A stretch of DNA of 64,000 nt from Burkholderiales bacterium RIFCSPHIGHO2_01_FULL_63_240 (GTDB taxonomy: Bacteria > Pseudomonadota > Gammaproteobacteria > Burkholderiales > Burkholderiaceae_C), in the NCBI GenBank assembly GCA_001770725.1, contig MERU01000002.1:434001-498000 (forward strand). The letters run 5' to 3'. Shown piece after piece: positions 36,926 through 47,093 of the stretch. Under the pieces are notes generated by a model. That model did not search any database, had not been told where the DNA came from, and saw only the letters and a program-made list of their open reading frames with translations. Each line of letters starts with the position of its first letter. Position 1 is the stretch's first letter. The position numbers and the translations under genes were made by a program.

Positions 36926-37315
36926 TCACTTGGACTGCCCTTCGAACTTGATCACCAGGTACACCGGGTCGATCAACTCGATTTCCTTGTCATAGGCGAA
37001 CCGGATGACGATCTTCTCGTTTTCCTTGGTGATGTCCAGGTCGCCGCTGCTCTTGATTGCTTCGACCCCGTATTCGATCTGGGCCGCGCGGTCGTAGGCA
37101 GCGCGGATTTCGGCCACGGTGCTGCCGCCCTCGCTGGCCGCCTTGTTGACCATGCGCGTGATGGTCTGGTACTCCAGCACAGCAGGCGTCACCTTCATGC
37201 CGATCAAGGCAACCACGCAGATGACGAAGGCCCAGGCCAGCAGGCCGATCAGCGTGATGCCGCGCTGGGCCCGGCCGACCGAGCGCTGACGAGAGGTGGC
37301 AGTCGAGAGGAACAT
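36926..37315 (-). CDS. DUF4845 pilin-like membrane protein
   Basis: Small protein of unknown function found between lepB and rnc in many beta- and gammaproteobacteria. The 129 residues begin with a basic segment, then RGITLIGLLAWAFVICVVAL, a class III/IV-pilin-like hydrophobic helix directly after a Gly, and a soluble C-terminal part of about 85 residues. The Glu at mature position 5 of true type IV pilins is replaced (ITLIG), so processing by prepilin peptidase is doubtful. It lies 26 bases after lepB and is cotranscribed with it. Confidence 0.82.
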   Translation of the reverse strand: MFLSTATSRQRSVGRAQRGITLIGLLAWAFVICVVALIGMKVTPAVLEYQTITRMVNKAASEGGSTVAEIRAAYDRAAQIEYGVEAIKSSGDLDITKENEKIVIRFAYDKEIELIDPVYLVIKFEGQSK

Positions 37316-37341
37316 GGGCTCGATCCTGAAAATGCTTGGGT

Positions 37342-38313
37342 TCAGTGGAAGAAACCAATGCGCTTGACGTCGCTGAAATTCATCCAGATGACGAAGGCCT
37401 TGCCGACCAGGTTGCGGTCGGGCACGAAGCCCCAGTAGCGGGAGTCCTGCGAGTTGTCGCGGTTGTCACCCATCACGAAATAGTGACCCGGTGGCACCTG
37501 GCAGACCATCCCTTCGCCACTGTAGCTGCAGTTTTCCTTCATCGGGAAGTCCTCGATGGCCTGCGGCGGCACGAAAGGCGGGCGGTCGCGATCGATCAGG
37601 ATGTTGTGTTGCAGGTTGCCCAGCTTCTCGGTGTACTGCTGGGCGTAGCGCAGGCTGTCGGCGTCGTAATACTCGGGCCCGGGCTCGCGCTCGACGGGCT
37701 GGCCGTTGACGGTCAGCTGCTTGTTGATGTAGGCCACGGTGTCGCCCGGCAGCCCCACCACGCGCTTGATGTAGTCCAGATCGGTGTTGACCGGGTAACG
37801 GAAGACGATGACGTCGCCCCGCTGCGGCTCGTTGTTGTCGATGACCTTCTGGTTGATCACCGGCAGGCGGATGCCGTAGTGGAACTTGTTGACCAGGATG
37901 AGGTCGCCCACCACCAGCGTCGGGATCATCGAGCCCGAGGGGATCTTGAACGGCTCGAACAGGAACGAGCGCATCAGGAAGACCGCGCAGATCACCGGGA
38001 ACAGGCCCGCGGTCCAGTCCAGCCACCAGGGTTGCATCAGCAGGCGGTCACGGGCGATACCGATGTTGCCGTCGACGTCGCCAATGCCTTGTGTGGCCAG
38101 CGAAACGCGGCGAGCCTGGTCCTGCTCGACCAGCTGTGCGGCAGCGGCTTCGCGGTCAGGGCGGAACTTGAACTTCTCGGCCAGCCAGTAGGCCAGCGTC
38201 ACGACGGTCAGGATGAACAGCAGCAGCGAGAAATTCCCGTGCCAGTGCCCCAGATACCAGCCCCCCAGGTACGCAGCCAGCGCCGCGTACAGCAATCCGG
38301 TGATCAGACTCAT
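37342..38313 (-). CDS. lepB: Signal peptidase I
   Basis: Inner-membrane serine-lysine peptidase that removes signal peptides from exported proteins. The 323-residue sequence has two N-terminal membrane segments, another hydrophobic stretch at about 101-115 (AGLFPVICAVFLMRS), the nucleophile Ser128 in KIPSGSMIPTL, the general base Lys183 in DYIKRVVGLPGD and the box VMGDNRDNSQDSRYWG. Twenty-three bases after lepA, the usual lepA-lepB pairing. Confidence 0.96.
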   Translation of the reverse strand: MSLITGLLYAALAAYLGGWYLGHWHGNFSLLLFILTVVTLAYWLAEKFKFRPDREAAAAQLVEQDQARRVSLATQGIGDVDGNIGIARDRLLMQPWWLDWTAGLFPVICAVFLMRSFLFEPFKIPSGSMIPTLVVGDLILVNKFHYGIRLPVINQKVIDNNEPQRGDVIVFRYPVNTDLDYIKRVVGLPGDTVAYINKQLTVNGQPVEREPGPEYYDADSLRYAQQYTEKLGNLQHNILIDRDRPPFVPPQAIEDFPMKENCSYSGEGMVCQVPPGHYFVMGDNRDNSQDSRYWGFVPDRNLVGKAFVIWMNFSDVKRIGFFH

Positions 38314-38336
38314 TTGTGTGTATTGGCTTGTGGTGA

Positions 38337-40145
<1,809 letters not shown>

Positions 40146-40466
40146 AAAAAAAAGGCACGTCCAAAGTTGTGACGCGCCTTCCAACAAAAACGTATGGCAA
40201 CTGCTTGTTGGACCTCCATTGTACCGAAGGTCCCTTCCGCAAGGGCTTTTTGCAGGCCCAGGGCGGGGGCTTGCCAGCCGGGACATTGATGTTATACACA
40301 TCTTGTCCACAGGCGTGTGTGGGTAAGTCGGGCGTCGGCTCCCCTGTGGGATCGGAGGTTTCCGGCAGGGCGGATTGTAGCCACAAACCCCCGCCGACTC
40401 CGGACTTATCAACATCGGGTCGGGCTGTCTGAGCCACCCAACAACCCCAGGAAACGCTCAGGATTG
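40146..40466. promoter_or_regulatory. lepA upstream region with DnaA-box-like 9-mers
   Basis: No gene in this stretch. Toward lepA the minus strand carries a -10-like TACAAT (complement of 40216-40221), beside the dyad CGGAAGGGACCTTCGG. A perfect DnaA box TTATACACA lies at 40293-40301, followed two bases later by TTGTCCACA (40304-40312, two mismatches) and by TTATCAACA at 40406-40414 (one mismatch to TTATCCACA). Whether DnaA binds here is not known. Confidence 0.45.
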
Positions 40467-40494
40467 CGCAAAAAAGGGCCCCGCAGGGCCCTTT
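40467..40494 (-). terminator. Intrinsic terminator of mucD
   Basis: On the minus strand AAAGGGCCC-TGCG-GGGCCCTTT followed by TTT, 16 bases after the mucD stop: a nine-base perfect stem with U run. It separates mucD from lepA transcription. Confidence 0.88.
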
Positions 40495-40510
40495 GAGGGG
40501 TGCGCCCGCC

Positions 40511-42058
40511 TCACTTGCCCGGGCGGATCACGGCGTACTGCGCCCAGTCCCCACGACGCACCAGCACGCTCACCGGGCGGTTCTTGTCGAGCTTGCCCAG
40601 CACGGCCTCGAAGTCCTTGGCGCTGGCGATCTGCACGTTCGCCACGGCCAGGATGATGTCGCCCGGACGCAAGCCAGCGCGCGCCGCCGGTCCTTGCGCG
40701 TCCTCGACCAGCACGCCACCGTTTTGCTTGAGCTCACGCTTTTGCTCGGCGTTGAGGTCGATCACGCTCAAGCCCAGGAGCGAGGCCGCCACCTTGGCCG
40801 GCTTGGCGGCTTCCTGCTCGGCCTTGCTCTTGGGGCCATCCATCTCGGCCACGGTGATGCTCAGCTCCTTGTAGCCCCCGCGGCGGAAGACCTGCAGGGT
40901 CGACTTGGTGCCCGGCTTGGTGGCCGCCACCTGGCGCGAGAGGTCGGCAGGCTTCTCGATGGCCTGGCCGTTGAAACGGGTCACGATGTCACCCACCTCC
41001 AGGCCCGCCTTGTCGGCTGGCGTGCCGGGCTCGACCGCCTGCACCAGTGCGCCCTCGGCCTTGGCCAGGCCAATGGAGTCGGCCACGTCCTTGGTGACCT
41101 GCCCGATGGACACGCCGATGCGGCCGCGCGTGACCTTGCCACCCGCACGCAGCTGGTCGGCCACCTTCACCGCATCGTCGATGGGGATGGACAGCGAGAT
41201 GCCCATGAAGCCGCCCGAGCGGCTGAGGATCTGAGAGTTGATGCCCACGACCTCGCCCCGCATGTTGATCAGCGGGCCACCCGAGTTGCCAGGGTTCACG
41301 GCCACGTCGGTCTGGATGAAGCGGATCTCTTCGCCGGTGTCGCGCGCCTTGGCACTGACGATGCCTGCGGTGACGGTGTTCTCCAGACCGAAGGGCGTGC
41401 CGATCGCCATGACCCACTCGCCGACCTTCAGGCGGTTGACGTCGCCCACGACCACCGCCGGCAACTTGCTGGCTTCGATCTTCAGCACGGCCACGTCGGT
41501 GCGCTTGTCGGCGCCCACGACCTTGGCCTTGAACTCGCGCTTGTCGGTCAGGGTGACGTAGACCTCGTCCGCCCCCTCGACGACGTGGGCGTTGGTCATG
41601 ACGTAGCCGTCGGTGCTCAGGATGAAGCCTGAACCCAGGCCGCGCGGGCGCTCCTCGCCTTGCGAGCCACCTTGCTCGCCCCCTTTGCGCGGGGTCCGGC
41701 CACGCTGCTCGGGCATCGGCACACCGAAGAAGCGCTTGAAGAACTCGCGCATCTGCGCATCGGCCTCATCGCCCTCGCCGTCGTCGTCCCCCACGCGCTG
41801 CGTGGTCCGGATGCTGACCACGGAGGGGCCGACCTTCTCGACCAGCTCGGTGAAATCGGGCAGCCCCTTGACCAGCGATGGCGCGTTGGCCGGAGCCGGT
41901 TGCGCGATCGATGCGACTGGCGCCTGTTGGGCCTGAGAAGCGTGGGGAAACAGGCTGGAGCTCAGCAACAGGCCCACGGCAGACACCACGGCACCGACGA
42001 TCAGGGTGCGGCGGATGACGGAAGGGGCGGAAGTAACGCTCATTTGCTTGGATGACAT
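40511..42058 (-). CDS. mucD: Periplasmic serine protease/chaperone, DegP/MucD type
   Basis: HtrA-family protease that clears misfolded periplasmic proteins. The 515-residue precursor has a signal-anchor-like N-terminus (RRTLIVGAVVSAVGLLLSSS), the catalytic triad His158 (TNAHVVEG), Asp188 (KRTDVAVL) and Ser259 (NPGNSGGP), and two PDZ domains (about 295-380 and 410-500). A charged loop at about 90-140 lengthens the protein. ATG 42058 or ATG 42043 may start it; AAGG precedes the first by about 10 bases. It stands where mucD follows rpoE-rseA-rseB in related genomes, but rseB is missing. Confidence 0.93.
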   Translation of the reverse strand: MSSKQMSVTSAPSVIRRTLIVGAVVSAVGLLLSSSLFPHASQAQQAPVASIAQPAPANAPSLVKGLPDFTELVEKVGPSVVSIRTTQRVGDDDGEGDEADAQMREFFKRFFGVPMPEQRGRTPRKGGEQGGSQGEERPRGLGSGFILSTDGYVMTNAHVVEGADEVYVTLTDKREFKAKVVGADKRTDVAVLKIEASKLPAVVVGDVNRLKVGEWVMAIGTPFGLENTVTAGIVSAKARDTGEEIRFIQTDVAVNPGNSGGPLINMRGEVVGINSQILSRSGGFMGISLSIPIDDAVKVADQLRAGGKVTRGRIGVSIGQVTKDVADSIGLAKAEGALVQAVEPGTPADKAGLEVGDIVTRFNGQAIEKPADLSRQVAATKPGTKSTLQVFRRGGYKELSITVAEMDGPKSKAEQEAAKPAKVAASLLGLSVIDLNAEQKRELKQNGGVLVEDAQGPAARAGLRPGDIILAVANVQIASAKDFEAVLGKLDKNRPVSVLVRRGDWAQYAVIRPGK

Positions 42059-42298
42059 GGATGTCAGGACCTTGTGGAAAGCGATTCGGATGATGACGAA
42101 ACGTCACAGGCGTGAGTTTGGACGACATTGCGTTTCGCGTTCACGTCTGCAAGTGAAGATGGGTGAACCGTTGGACGCAGGGATGCCTTCACAGACGCAA
42201 AGGCCACCCCACAAAGCAAGGCACCGCGGGGCCAGGACCGACGCGGTGCATGAGAGAAGCGACAGATGCCGTTGGCGCAGCGGCCTGTCAACAGGCTG
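42059..42298. other. Gap between rseA and mucD where rseB would be expected
   Basis: 240 bases without a gene. It contains a GCCTG-TCAA-CAGGC hairpin (42283-42296) just after rseA, lacking a U run, and TTGACA on the minus strand (complement of 42287-42292) with no good -10 at the right distance. No remnant of RseB could be recognised. Confidence 0.5.
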
Positions 42299-42976
42299 TC
42301 AGCGCCCCTGCTCTGCGCTGACCCGGATCACGCCAGGCGCCTCGGCAAAGGTCTGTGGCGGATTGGGCTGGGGCCGCTGCACGGTCATTGCCTGCTCCAG
42401 CCTGGGATCGGACGGCAACAACACATGGCCTTGCGTGCGAGCCGCGCTGAACGAGCCCCCAGCACCCAGGGCTGACGCCACGCCGGGCGACTGACCACTG
42501 CCTTCGGCCCAGCCCACGCCGGAGCGGGCCATCTGGGTGCCTTCGGGCTGACCCACCGGCCCACCCAGGTTGGCGGTCAGGACCCCGACGATGACGGCAA
42601 AGCTGGCCGCCACGGCCATTGGCCCCGCCCACATGCGCCGCTTGAGGGGCTGCACGTTGGCCGATGCGGCTTCCAAGGCCTGAGACGCGGCGGATCGGCT
42701 CACCGAATGAGCCGATTGCGGCGAAAGCACCACCGGCTCTTCGGCCAGGCGTGCCCTCATGCGCTGCAGGAAGGCCGCGCTGTCGCTGGCCGCGGCCTGG
42801 TCGGGCGAGCGCATGGCCTCACCGATCAGGTGGTAGGCATGCCAGGTGGCACGGGCCTCGGACTGATGGCGCCAGGCTCCACAGGCGCGCGCAACCTCGT
42901 CGGAATGGGCCTGCCCATCCGCCAGCGCGGACAGGATCTCGCGGGGAATGGTGTCGTCGGGCTTGGTTTCGGACAT
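42299..42976 (-). CDS. rseA: Anti-sigma-E factor RseA/MucA-like
   Basis: Membrane anti-sigma factor holding RpoE inactive until envelope stress triggers its proteolysis. The 225-residue protein has the N-terminal RseA domain (REILSALADGQAHSDEVARA, then WHAYHLIGEAMRS), one membrane span at about 125-145 (MAVAASFAVIVGVLTANL), and a short periplasmic part rich in Gly, Ser and Pro. The start ATG 42976 matches the family. It follows rpoE by 99 bases. With rseB absent the usual RseB-protected periplasmic segment may be controlled differently. Confidence 0.88.
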   Translation of the reverse strand: MSETKPDDTIPREILSALADGQAHSDEVARACGAWRHQSEARATWHAYHLIGEAMRSPDQAAASDSAAFLQRMRARLAEEPVVLSPQSAHSVSRSAASQALEAASANVQPLKRRMWAGPMAVAASFAVIVGVLTANLGGPVGQPEGTQMARSGVGWAEGSGQSPGVASALGAGGSFSAARTQGHVLLPSDPRLEQAMTVQRPQPNPPQTFAEAPGVIRVSAEQGR

Positions 42977-43075
42977 GCTGGGGCTCCAGAGAGTTTTCGC
43001 CTGCCGGGATCGCAGGCCAGGCATGTCAGGTTGGTGCCGCCCCACCCGAGAAAGTTCCCGAGATGTGTCGATTCG

Positions 43076-43780
43076 TCACCAGCGTTCCCCATCGCGGGTG
43101 TCAAGCAAGGGGCGCAAACGCGACGCGATGGCCTCCCGGGCGCGGTAGATCCGCGAGCGCACCGTGCCGATCGGACATTGCATGATCTCGGCGATGTCCT
43201 CGTAGCTCAGTCCTTCGATCTCGCGCAGCGTGATGGCATGGCGCAGGTCTTCAGAGAGTGCCTCGACCGCCGCATTGACCGTTTCGGCAACCTGCCGCGA
43301 GGCCAGCACGGATTCGGGCGTTTCGCCATCGCTCAGGTCGTTCTCGACCCGCGAGGCGTCGTCGTCTTCGTCCGCCACCCCGGCCAGCGACGATTCGGTG
43401 CGCAGTGGATCACGCTGCAGGCCGATCATGGCCTTCTTGGCGGTGTTGACCGCGATGCGGTAGAGCCAGGTGTAGAAAGCGCTTTCGCCACGGAAGCCGG
43501 GCAAGGCCCTGTAGGCGCGAATGAAGGTTTCCTGCGCGATGTCTTCGACCAGGTCGGTGTCGCGCACCATTCGCGCGATCAGCCGCTCGATGCGGCGCTG
43601 GTACTTGACGACCAGCATCTCGAAGGCGCGCTGGTCGCCGCGTTGCACCCGCTCGACCAGCTGCGCGTCCTCGTCGATGACCAGGCGTGCAGGCCCGACA
43701 TCGGGCGCAGCCGAATCAGGGAACGAAGGCAACCCGGAGGCGGGCGCCTGGGCGTCTGGGTCCTGATCCAGCGGCATCAT
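43076..43780 (-). CDS. rpoE: RNA polymerase sigma-E factor
   Basis: Group 4 (ECF) sigma factor for envelope stress. The 234-residue protein has region 2 (AFEMLVVKYQRRIERLIARM, DLVEDIAQETFIRAYRAL, FYTWLYRIAVNTAKK) and region 4 (LREIEGLSYEDIAEIMQCPIGTVRSRIYRARE), the RpoE/AlgU type. An N-terminal tail of about 35 residues and an acidic linker (VADEDDDASRVENDLSDGE) are longer than in E. coli. Its ATGATG start overlaps the stop of the upstream membrane-protein gene by four bases, so its translation may depend on that gene. Confidence 0.95.
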   Translation of the reverse strand: MMPLDQDPDAQAPASGLPSFPDSAAPDVGPARLVIDEDAQLVERVQRGDQRAFEMLVVKYQRRIERLIARMVRDTDLVEDIAQETFIRAYRALPGFRGESAFYTWLYRIAVNTAKKAMIGLQRDPLRTESSLAGVADEDDDASRVENDLSDGETPESVLASRQVAETVNAAVEALSEDLRHAITLREIEGLSYEDIAEIMQCPIGTVRSRIYRAREAIASRLRPLLDTRDGERW

Positions 43781-44583
43781 GACCGCCCCCCGTCAAAGCT
43801 CGCCGAGTCGACGACCTCGTCCTGCCAGCGCTCGAGCACCTGCGTGGCAGGAAATCCGTCCTCGAAACGCAGGGGCGCACTCAAGGCCGCATCGCCGCGA
43901 GGCCCCTGACGCAGCGGGCGCGCAGGCGAGCGAGCGCGGCTCATGCGAGAGGAAACGGTTGTTGCGTCATGCCGCGATGATGCCACCAACCCCGAACGGG
44001 TCGAAACGCCAGACCCTGAGGACAACTCCGTCGCGGCCTCACCCGCTGGTCGGGTCATGGCGGGCGGCAGGCACAACAGGGTGCGCAGGCGGTGCACCTC
44101 GCCACCAGGCTGGGCAGCCTGTCCCGGACGGTCCTGCAACCAGATCCAGGCCTGGTGCGATGCCGAGTCCCATGGTCGCACTCGCAGGAGCATGACGCGC
44201 TGCCAGTCCCACACAAGGCTGACATCGACCGGTTGGGCACCCCATTCGTCCACACGCCAGCCACCCGCCGGCTCACCCGAGCGCAAGGTGGCCACGGGGC
44301 CTGTCCAGCGCAAGGTCAAGGGCACACCCGGCATCAGCCAGCTTCGTGCGAGCAACCAGGCGTGGCGCAAGCCCAGCACGCACATGGGCAATGCCAGCAC
44401 CGAAGGCCAACCCAGATCGCGGTGCCGCCAGGACTCCAGCCAGGTCGCGGCACACCATCCGAGCAAGGCCAGGCAACTGAGCAGCAACAAGGCCAGCCCG
44501 AGGTGACGCAACCAGGGGACATCGGCAGCGCCTGGCGACAGGCGCCAGGACGCGGGCCTCAGGAGAGGAGCGAGAACAGACAT
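43777..44583 (-). CDS. Uncharacterised membrane protein coupled to rpoE
   Basis: Unknown 268-residue protein. Two hydrophobic spans (LGLALLLLSCLALLGWCAA at about 28-46 and a second, PSVLALPMCVLGLRHAWLL, at about 60-78) are followed by a tryptophan-rich soluble stretch (WRVDEWG, VWDWQRVMLLRV, WIWLQDR) reminiscent of the YgfX/CptA-like group, then a Ser/Arg-rich tail of about 90 residues. The similarity is a general impression, not a firm match. Located between fabF and rpoE and overlapping rpoE by four bases; the same slot holds a small hypothetical gene in relatives. Confidence 0.6.
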   Translation of the reverse strand: MSVLAPLLRPASWRLSPGAADVPWLRHLGLALLLLSCLALLGWCAATWLESWRHRDLGWPSVLALPMCVLGLRHAWLLARSWLMPGVPLTLRWTGPVATLRSGEPAGGWRVDEWGAQPVDVSLVWDWQRVMLLRVRPWDSASHQAWIWLQDRPGQAAQPGGEVHRLRTLLCLPPAMTRPAGEAATELSSGSGVSTRSGLVASSRHDATTVSSRMSRARSPARPLRQGPRGDAALSAPLRFEDGFPATQVLERWQDEVVDSASFDGGRS

Positions 44584-44659
44584 GGATGGGGCAGGATTTC
44601 AGCGGGGAAAACCTGCACCTCCCGCTGTCAGTTCGATGGAGCCGAGAAGGCGTGACGAC

Positions 44660-45904
44660 TCAGACGCGCTTGAACACCAGAGAACCGTTGGTGCCGCCAA
44701 AGCCGAAGTTGTTCTTCACAGCGACGTCGATCTTCATCTCGCGCGCGGTGTTGGCGCAATAGTCCAGGTCGCACTCCGGGTCCTGGTTGAAGATGTTGAT
44801 GGTCGGTGGCGAGACCTGGTGGTGCACGGCCAAGGCCGTGAACACCGACTCGATGCCACCGGCACCGCCCAGCAGGTGGCCCGTCATCGACTTGGTCGAG
44901 TTGACCACCAGGTTCTTGGCGTGGTCGCCAAAAGCCTGCTTGATGGCGTTGGTTTCGTTGACGTCGCCCAGCGGGGTCGAGGTGCCGTGCGCATTGAGGT
45001 ACTGCACCTGATCGGGGTTGATGCCAGCGTTGCGCAGGGCATTCATCATCGAGCGCTGCGGGCCGTAAACGTCCGGTGCGGTCATGTGGTACGCGTCGCC
45101 GCTCATGCCGAAACCGGCGAGCTCGGCGTAGATCCTGGCACCACGTGCGACCGCGCTGTCGTAGGACTCGATCACCATGACGCCGGCGCCCTCGCCCAGC
45201 ACGAAGCCGTCGCGGTCCTTGTCGAAGGGGCGCGAGGCGGTGGCCGGGTCGTCGTTGCGGGTGGAAAGTGCACGGGATGCTGCGAAACCACCGATGCCCA
45301 GCGGGCTGACCGTGGACTCGGCGCCACCTGCGACCATGATGTCGGCGTCACCCGCCTCGATGAGGCGGGCGGCCAGGCCGATGGCATGCAGGCCAGTGGT
45401 GCAGGCCGTCACGACGCCCAGGTTGGGGCCCCGGAAGCCGTGATAGATGGAGACGTGGCCGCTGATCATGTTGATGATCGAGGCGGGCACGAAGAAGGGA
45501 GAAATGCGGCGCGGGCCGCGTTCCTTGTAGTCGGTGTGGGTCTGCTCGATCATGGGCAGACCACCGATGCCGGAGCCCACCAGCACGCCGATGCGCTCGG
45601 CGAGTTCGGGGCTCAGGGCATCACCGGTGGGCAGACCGGCATCCTTGACGGCCTGCATGCTTGCAGCCAGGCCGAAGTGGATGAAACGGTCCATGTGGCG
45701 GGCTTCTTTTGCGGGGATGTAATCCTCGATGTTGAAGCCCTTGACTTCGCCTGCGAACTGACAGGCGAACGCCGAAGCGTCGAACTGGGTGATGGTCTGG
45801 ATGCCAGAGCGGCCTGCGAGCAGGGCCGCCCAGGAGTCCTGGACCTGATTGCCAAGGGGGGTCACCAGGCCAAGGCCGGTGATGACGACGCGACGACGGG
45901 TCAT
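44660..45904 (-). CDS. fabF: 3-oxoacyl-ACP synthase II
   Basis: Elongating condensing enzyme of type II fatty acid synthesis. The 414-residue protein has the Cys-His-His triad: Cys168 in VVTACTTGLHAIG, His in LNAHGTSTPLGD and His in SMTGHLLGGAGG. Start MTRRRVVITGLGLVTPLG is the family start. Follows acpP by 81 bases. Confidence 0.97.
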   Translation of the reverse strand: MTRRRVVITGLGLVTPLGNQVQDSWAALLAGRSGIQTITQFDASAFACQFAGEVKGFNIEDYIPAKEARHMDRFIHFGLAASMQAVKDAGLPTGDALSPELAERIGVLVGSGIGGLPMIEQTHTDYKERGPRRISPFFVPASIINMISGHVSIYHGFRGPNLGVVTACTTGLHAIGLAARLIEAGDADIMVAGGAESTVSPLGIGGFAASRALSTRNDDPATASRPFDKDRDGFVLGEGAGVMVIESYDSAVARGARIYAELAGFGMSGDAYHMTAPDVYGPQRSMMNALRNAGINPDQVQYLNAHGTSTPLGDVNETNAIKQAFGDHAKNLVVNSTKSMTGHLLGGAGGIESVFTALAVHHQVSPPTINIFNQDPECDLDYCANTAREMKIDVAVKNNFGFGGTNGSLVFKRV

Positions 45905-45985
45905 GCTTGCCAGTGCAGAAGGTTGAAATCCGTGAGAGGGACAAGGCCCCGGATGGGCCCCTGTCCCTGACTCATCGCAGGGCGA

Positions 45986-46225
45986 TCAGGCCTTGACGTG
46001 GTTCTTGGCGTAGTCGATCGCCAGTTGCACGGTGGTGATCTTTTCTGCTTCTTCGTCGGGGATCTCGATGCCGAACTCGTCTTCGAGGGCCATCACCAGC
46101 TCAACGGTGTCCAGAGAATCGGCACCCAGGTCGGCCACGAAAGCCTTCTCGGGGCTGACTTCAGACTCGGCCACACCGAGTTGCTCTGCAATGATCTTCT
46201 TGACGCGTGCTTCGATATCGCTCAT
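45986..46225 (-). CDS. acpP: Acyl carrier protein
   Basis: Carries the growing acyl chain on a 4'-phosphopantetheine. The 79-residue acidic protein has the attachment site Ser37 in [10 protein letters not shown] and the usual termini ([22 protein letters not shown]). A strong GGAGGAG lies before the ATG; nine in-frame codons upstream include that site and are leader. A likely promoter of its own (TAAAAT, complement of 46260-46265) and a hairpin after fabG allow higher expression than the neighbouring enzymes. Confidence 0.98.
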   Translation of the reverse strand: MSDIEARVKKIIAEQLGVAESEVSPEKAFVADLGADSLDTVELVMALEDEFGIEIPDEEAEKITTVQLAIDYAKNHVKA

Positions 46226-46259
46226 GACTCCTCCAGGAGGGGTTGCAAACAAACCAGGG

Positions 46260-46265
46260 ATTTTA
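46260..46265 (-). promoter_or_regulatory. acpP -10-like hexamer
   Basis: TAAAAT on the minus strand, about 35 bases before the acpP ATG and just downstream of the fabG terminator-like hairpin. No good -35 is seen. Confidence 0.45.
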
Positions 46266-46296
46266 CCGGCTCAGCATGTCATTACGCTGACCGGCT

Positions 46297-46335
46297 CGAA
46301 AAATCGAATTTGAGATATCCCGGGAAGATCTCAAA
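46297..46335 (-). terminator. Terminator/attenuator between fabG and acpP
   Basis: On the minus strand TTTGAGAT (complement of 46328-46335) pairs with ATCTCAAA (46309-46316), enclosing a TCCCGGGA palindrome, and is followed by TTCGATTTTT. The stem begins directly after the fabG stop. Likely partial termination separating fabHDG from acpP-fabF. Confidence 0.6.
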
Positions 46336-47082
46336 TCAATTCATGTACATGCCACCGTTGACATGCAATTCCACACCGGTGATGTAGCCAGCCTGCGGGG
46401 AGGCCAGGAAGGCCACGGCCTCGGCGATGTCTTCGGGCTGCCCCAGGCGGCCCAGCGGAATCTGTGACTTCAAGGCCGACTGCTGCTCTTCGGTGAGCGA
46501 GCGGGTCATGTCGGTGTCGATGAAGCCGGGGGCCACGCAGTTGACGGTCACACCACGGCTGCCGAGTTCGCGCGCCAGGGCGCGGGTCATGCCGGCCACG
46601 CCTGCCTTGGCGGCGGCGTAGTTGGCCTGCCCGGGGTTGCCCGCGGCACCCACCACGGAGGTGATACTGATGATGCGGCCGTGGCGCTGCTTCATCATGG
46701 GGCGCATGACGGCGCGACTCAGGCGGAAGACGGCCTTGAGGTTGGTGTCCAGCACCGCGTCCCAGTCCTCGTCCTTCAGGCGCATGGCCAGCATGTCGCG
46801 GGTGATGCCGGCGTTGTTGACCAGCACATGCAGGGCGCCGTGTTCCTTGATGATGGCGTCCACGGCGGCGTCGACTCCGGCGGCGTCGGTCACGTTCAGG
46901 ACGATGCCCTTGCAGCCCTCGAAGCCGGACAGACCCTCGGAGATGGCCTGCGCCCCCGATTCGGAGGTGGCGGTGCCGATGACCTTCAGGCCGCGCTGGG
47001 CCAGCGAGACGGCGATGGCGCGACCGATGCCGCGGCTGGCGCCGGTGACCAGGGCGACCTGGCCCTTGAATTCGTTGCTCAT
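46336..47082 (-). CDS. fabG: 3-oxoacyl-ACP reductase
   Basis: NADPH-dependent reductase of fatty acid elongation. The 248-residue SDR protein has the cofactor motif GASRGIGR, NNAG, and the catalytic Ser142, Tyr155, Lys159 (YAAAK). The start ATG 47082 gives the usual MSNEFKGQVALVTGASRG; a longer open frame upstream runs inside fabD in another frame. Eleven bases after fabD. Confidence 0.97.
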   Translation of the reverse strand: MSNEFKGQVALVTGASRGIGRAIAVSLAQRGLKVIGTATSESGAQAISEGLSGFEGCKGIVLNVTDAAGVDAAVDAIIKEHGALHVLVNNAGITRDMLAMRLKDEDWDAVLDTNLKAVFRLSRAVMRPMMKQRHGRIISITSVVGAAGNPGQANYAAAKAGVAGMTRALARELGSRGVTVNCVAPGFIDTDMTRSLTEEQQSALKSQIPLGRLGQPEDIAEAVAFLASPQAGYITGVELHVNGGMYMN

Positions 47083-47093
47083 GTGATTGCTCC

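Noticed and set aside
42059..42130. Possible sigma-E promoter for mucD (GAACGC with TCCAA)
   Set aside because: The spacer is only 14 bases, too short for sigma-E, and the -35 matches just the GAAC core.
44584..44659. Possible sigma-E promoter (GAACTG on the minus strand) before the rpoE-coupled gene
   Set aside because: The -35 matches only partly and no TCNAA-type -10 lies 16-17 bases downstream.
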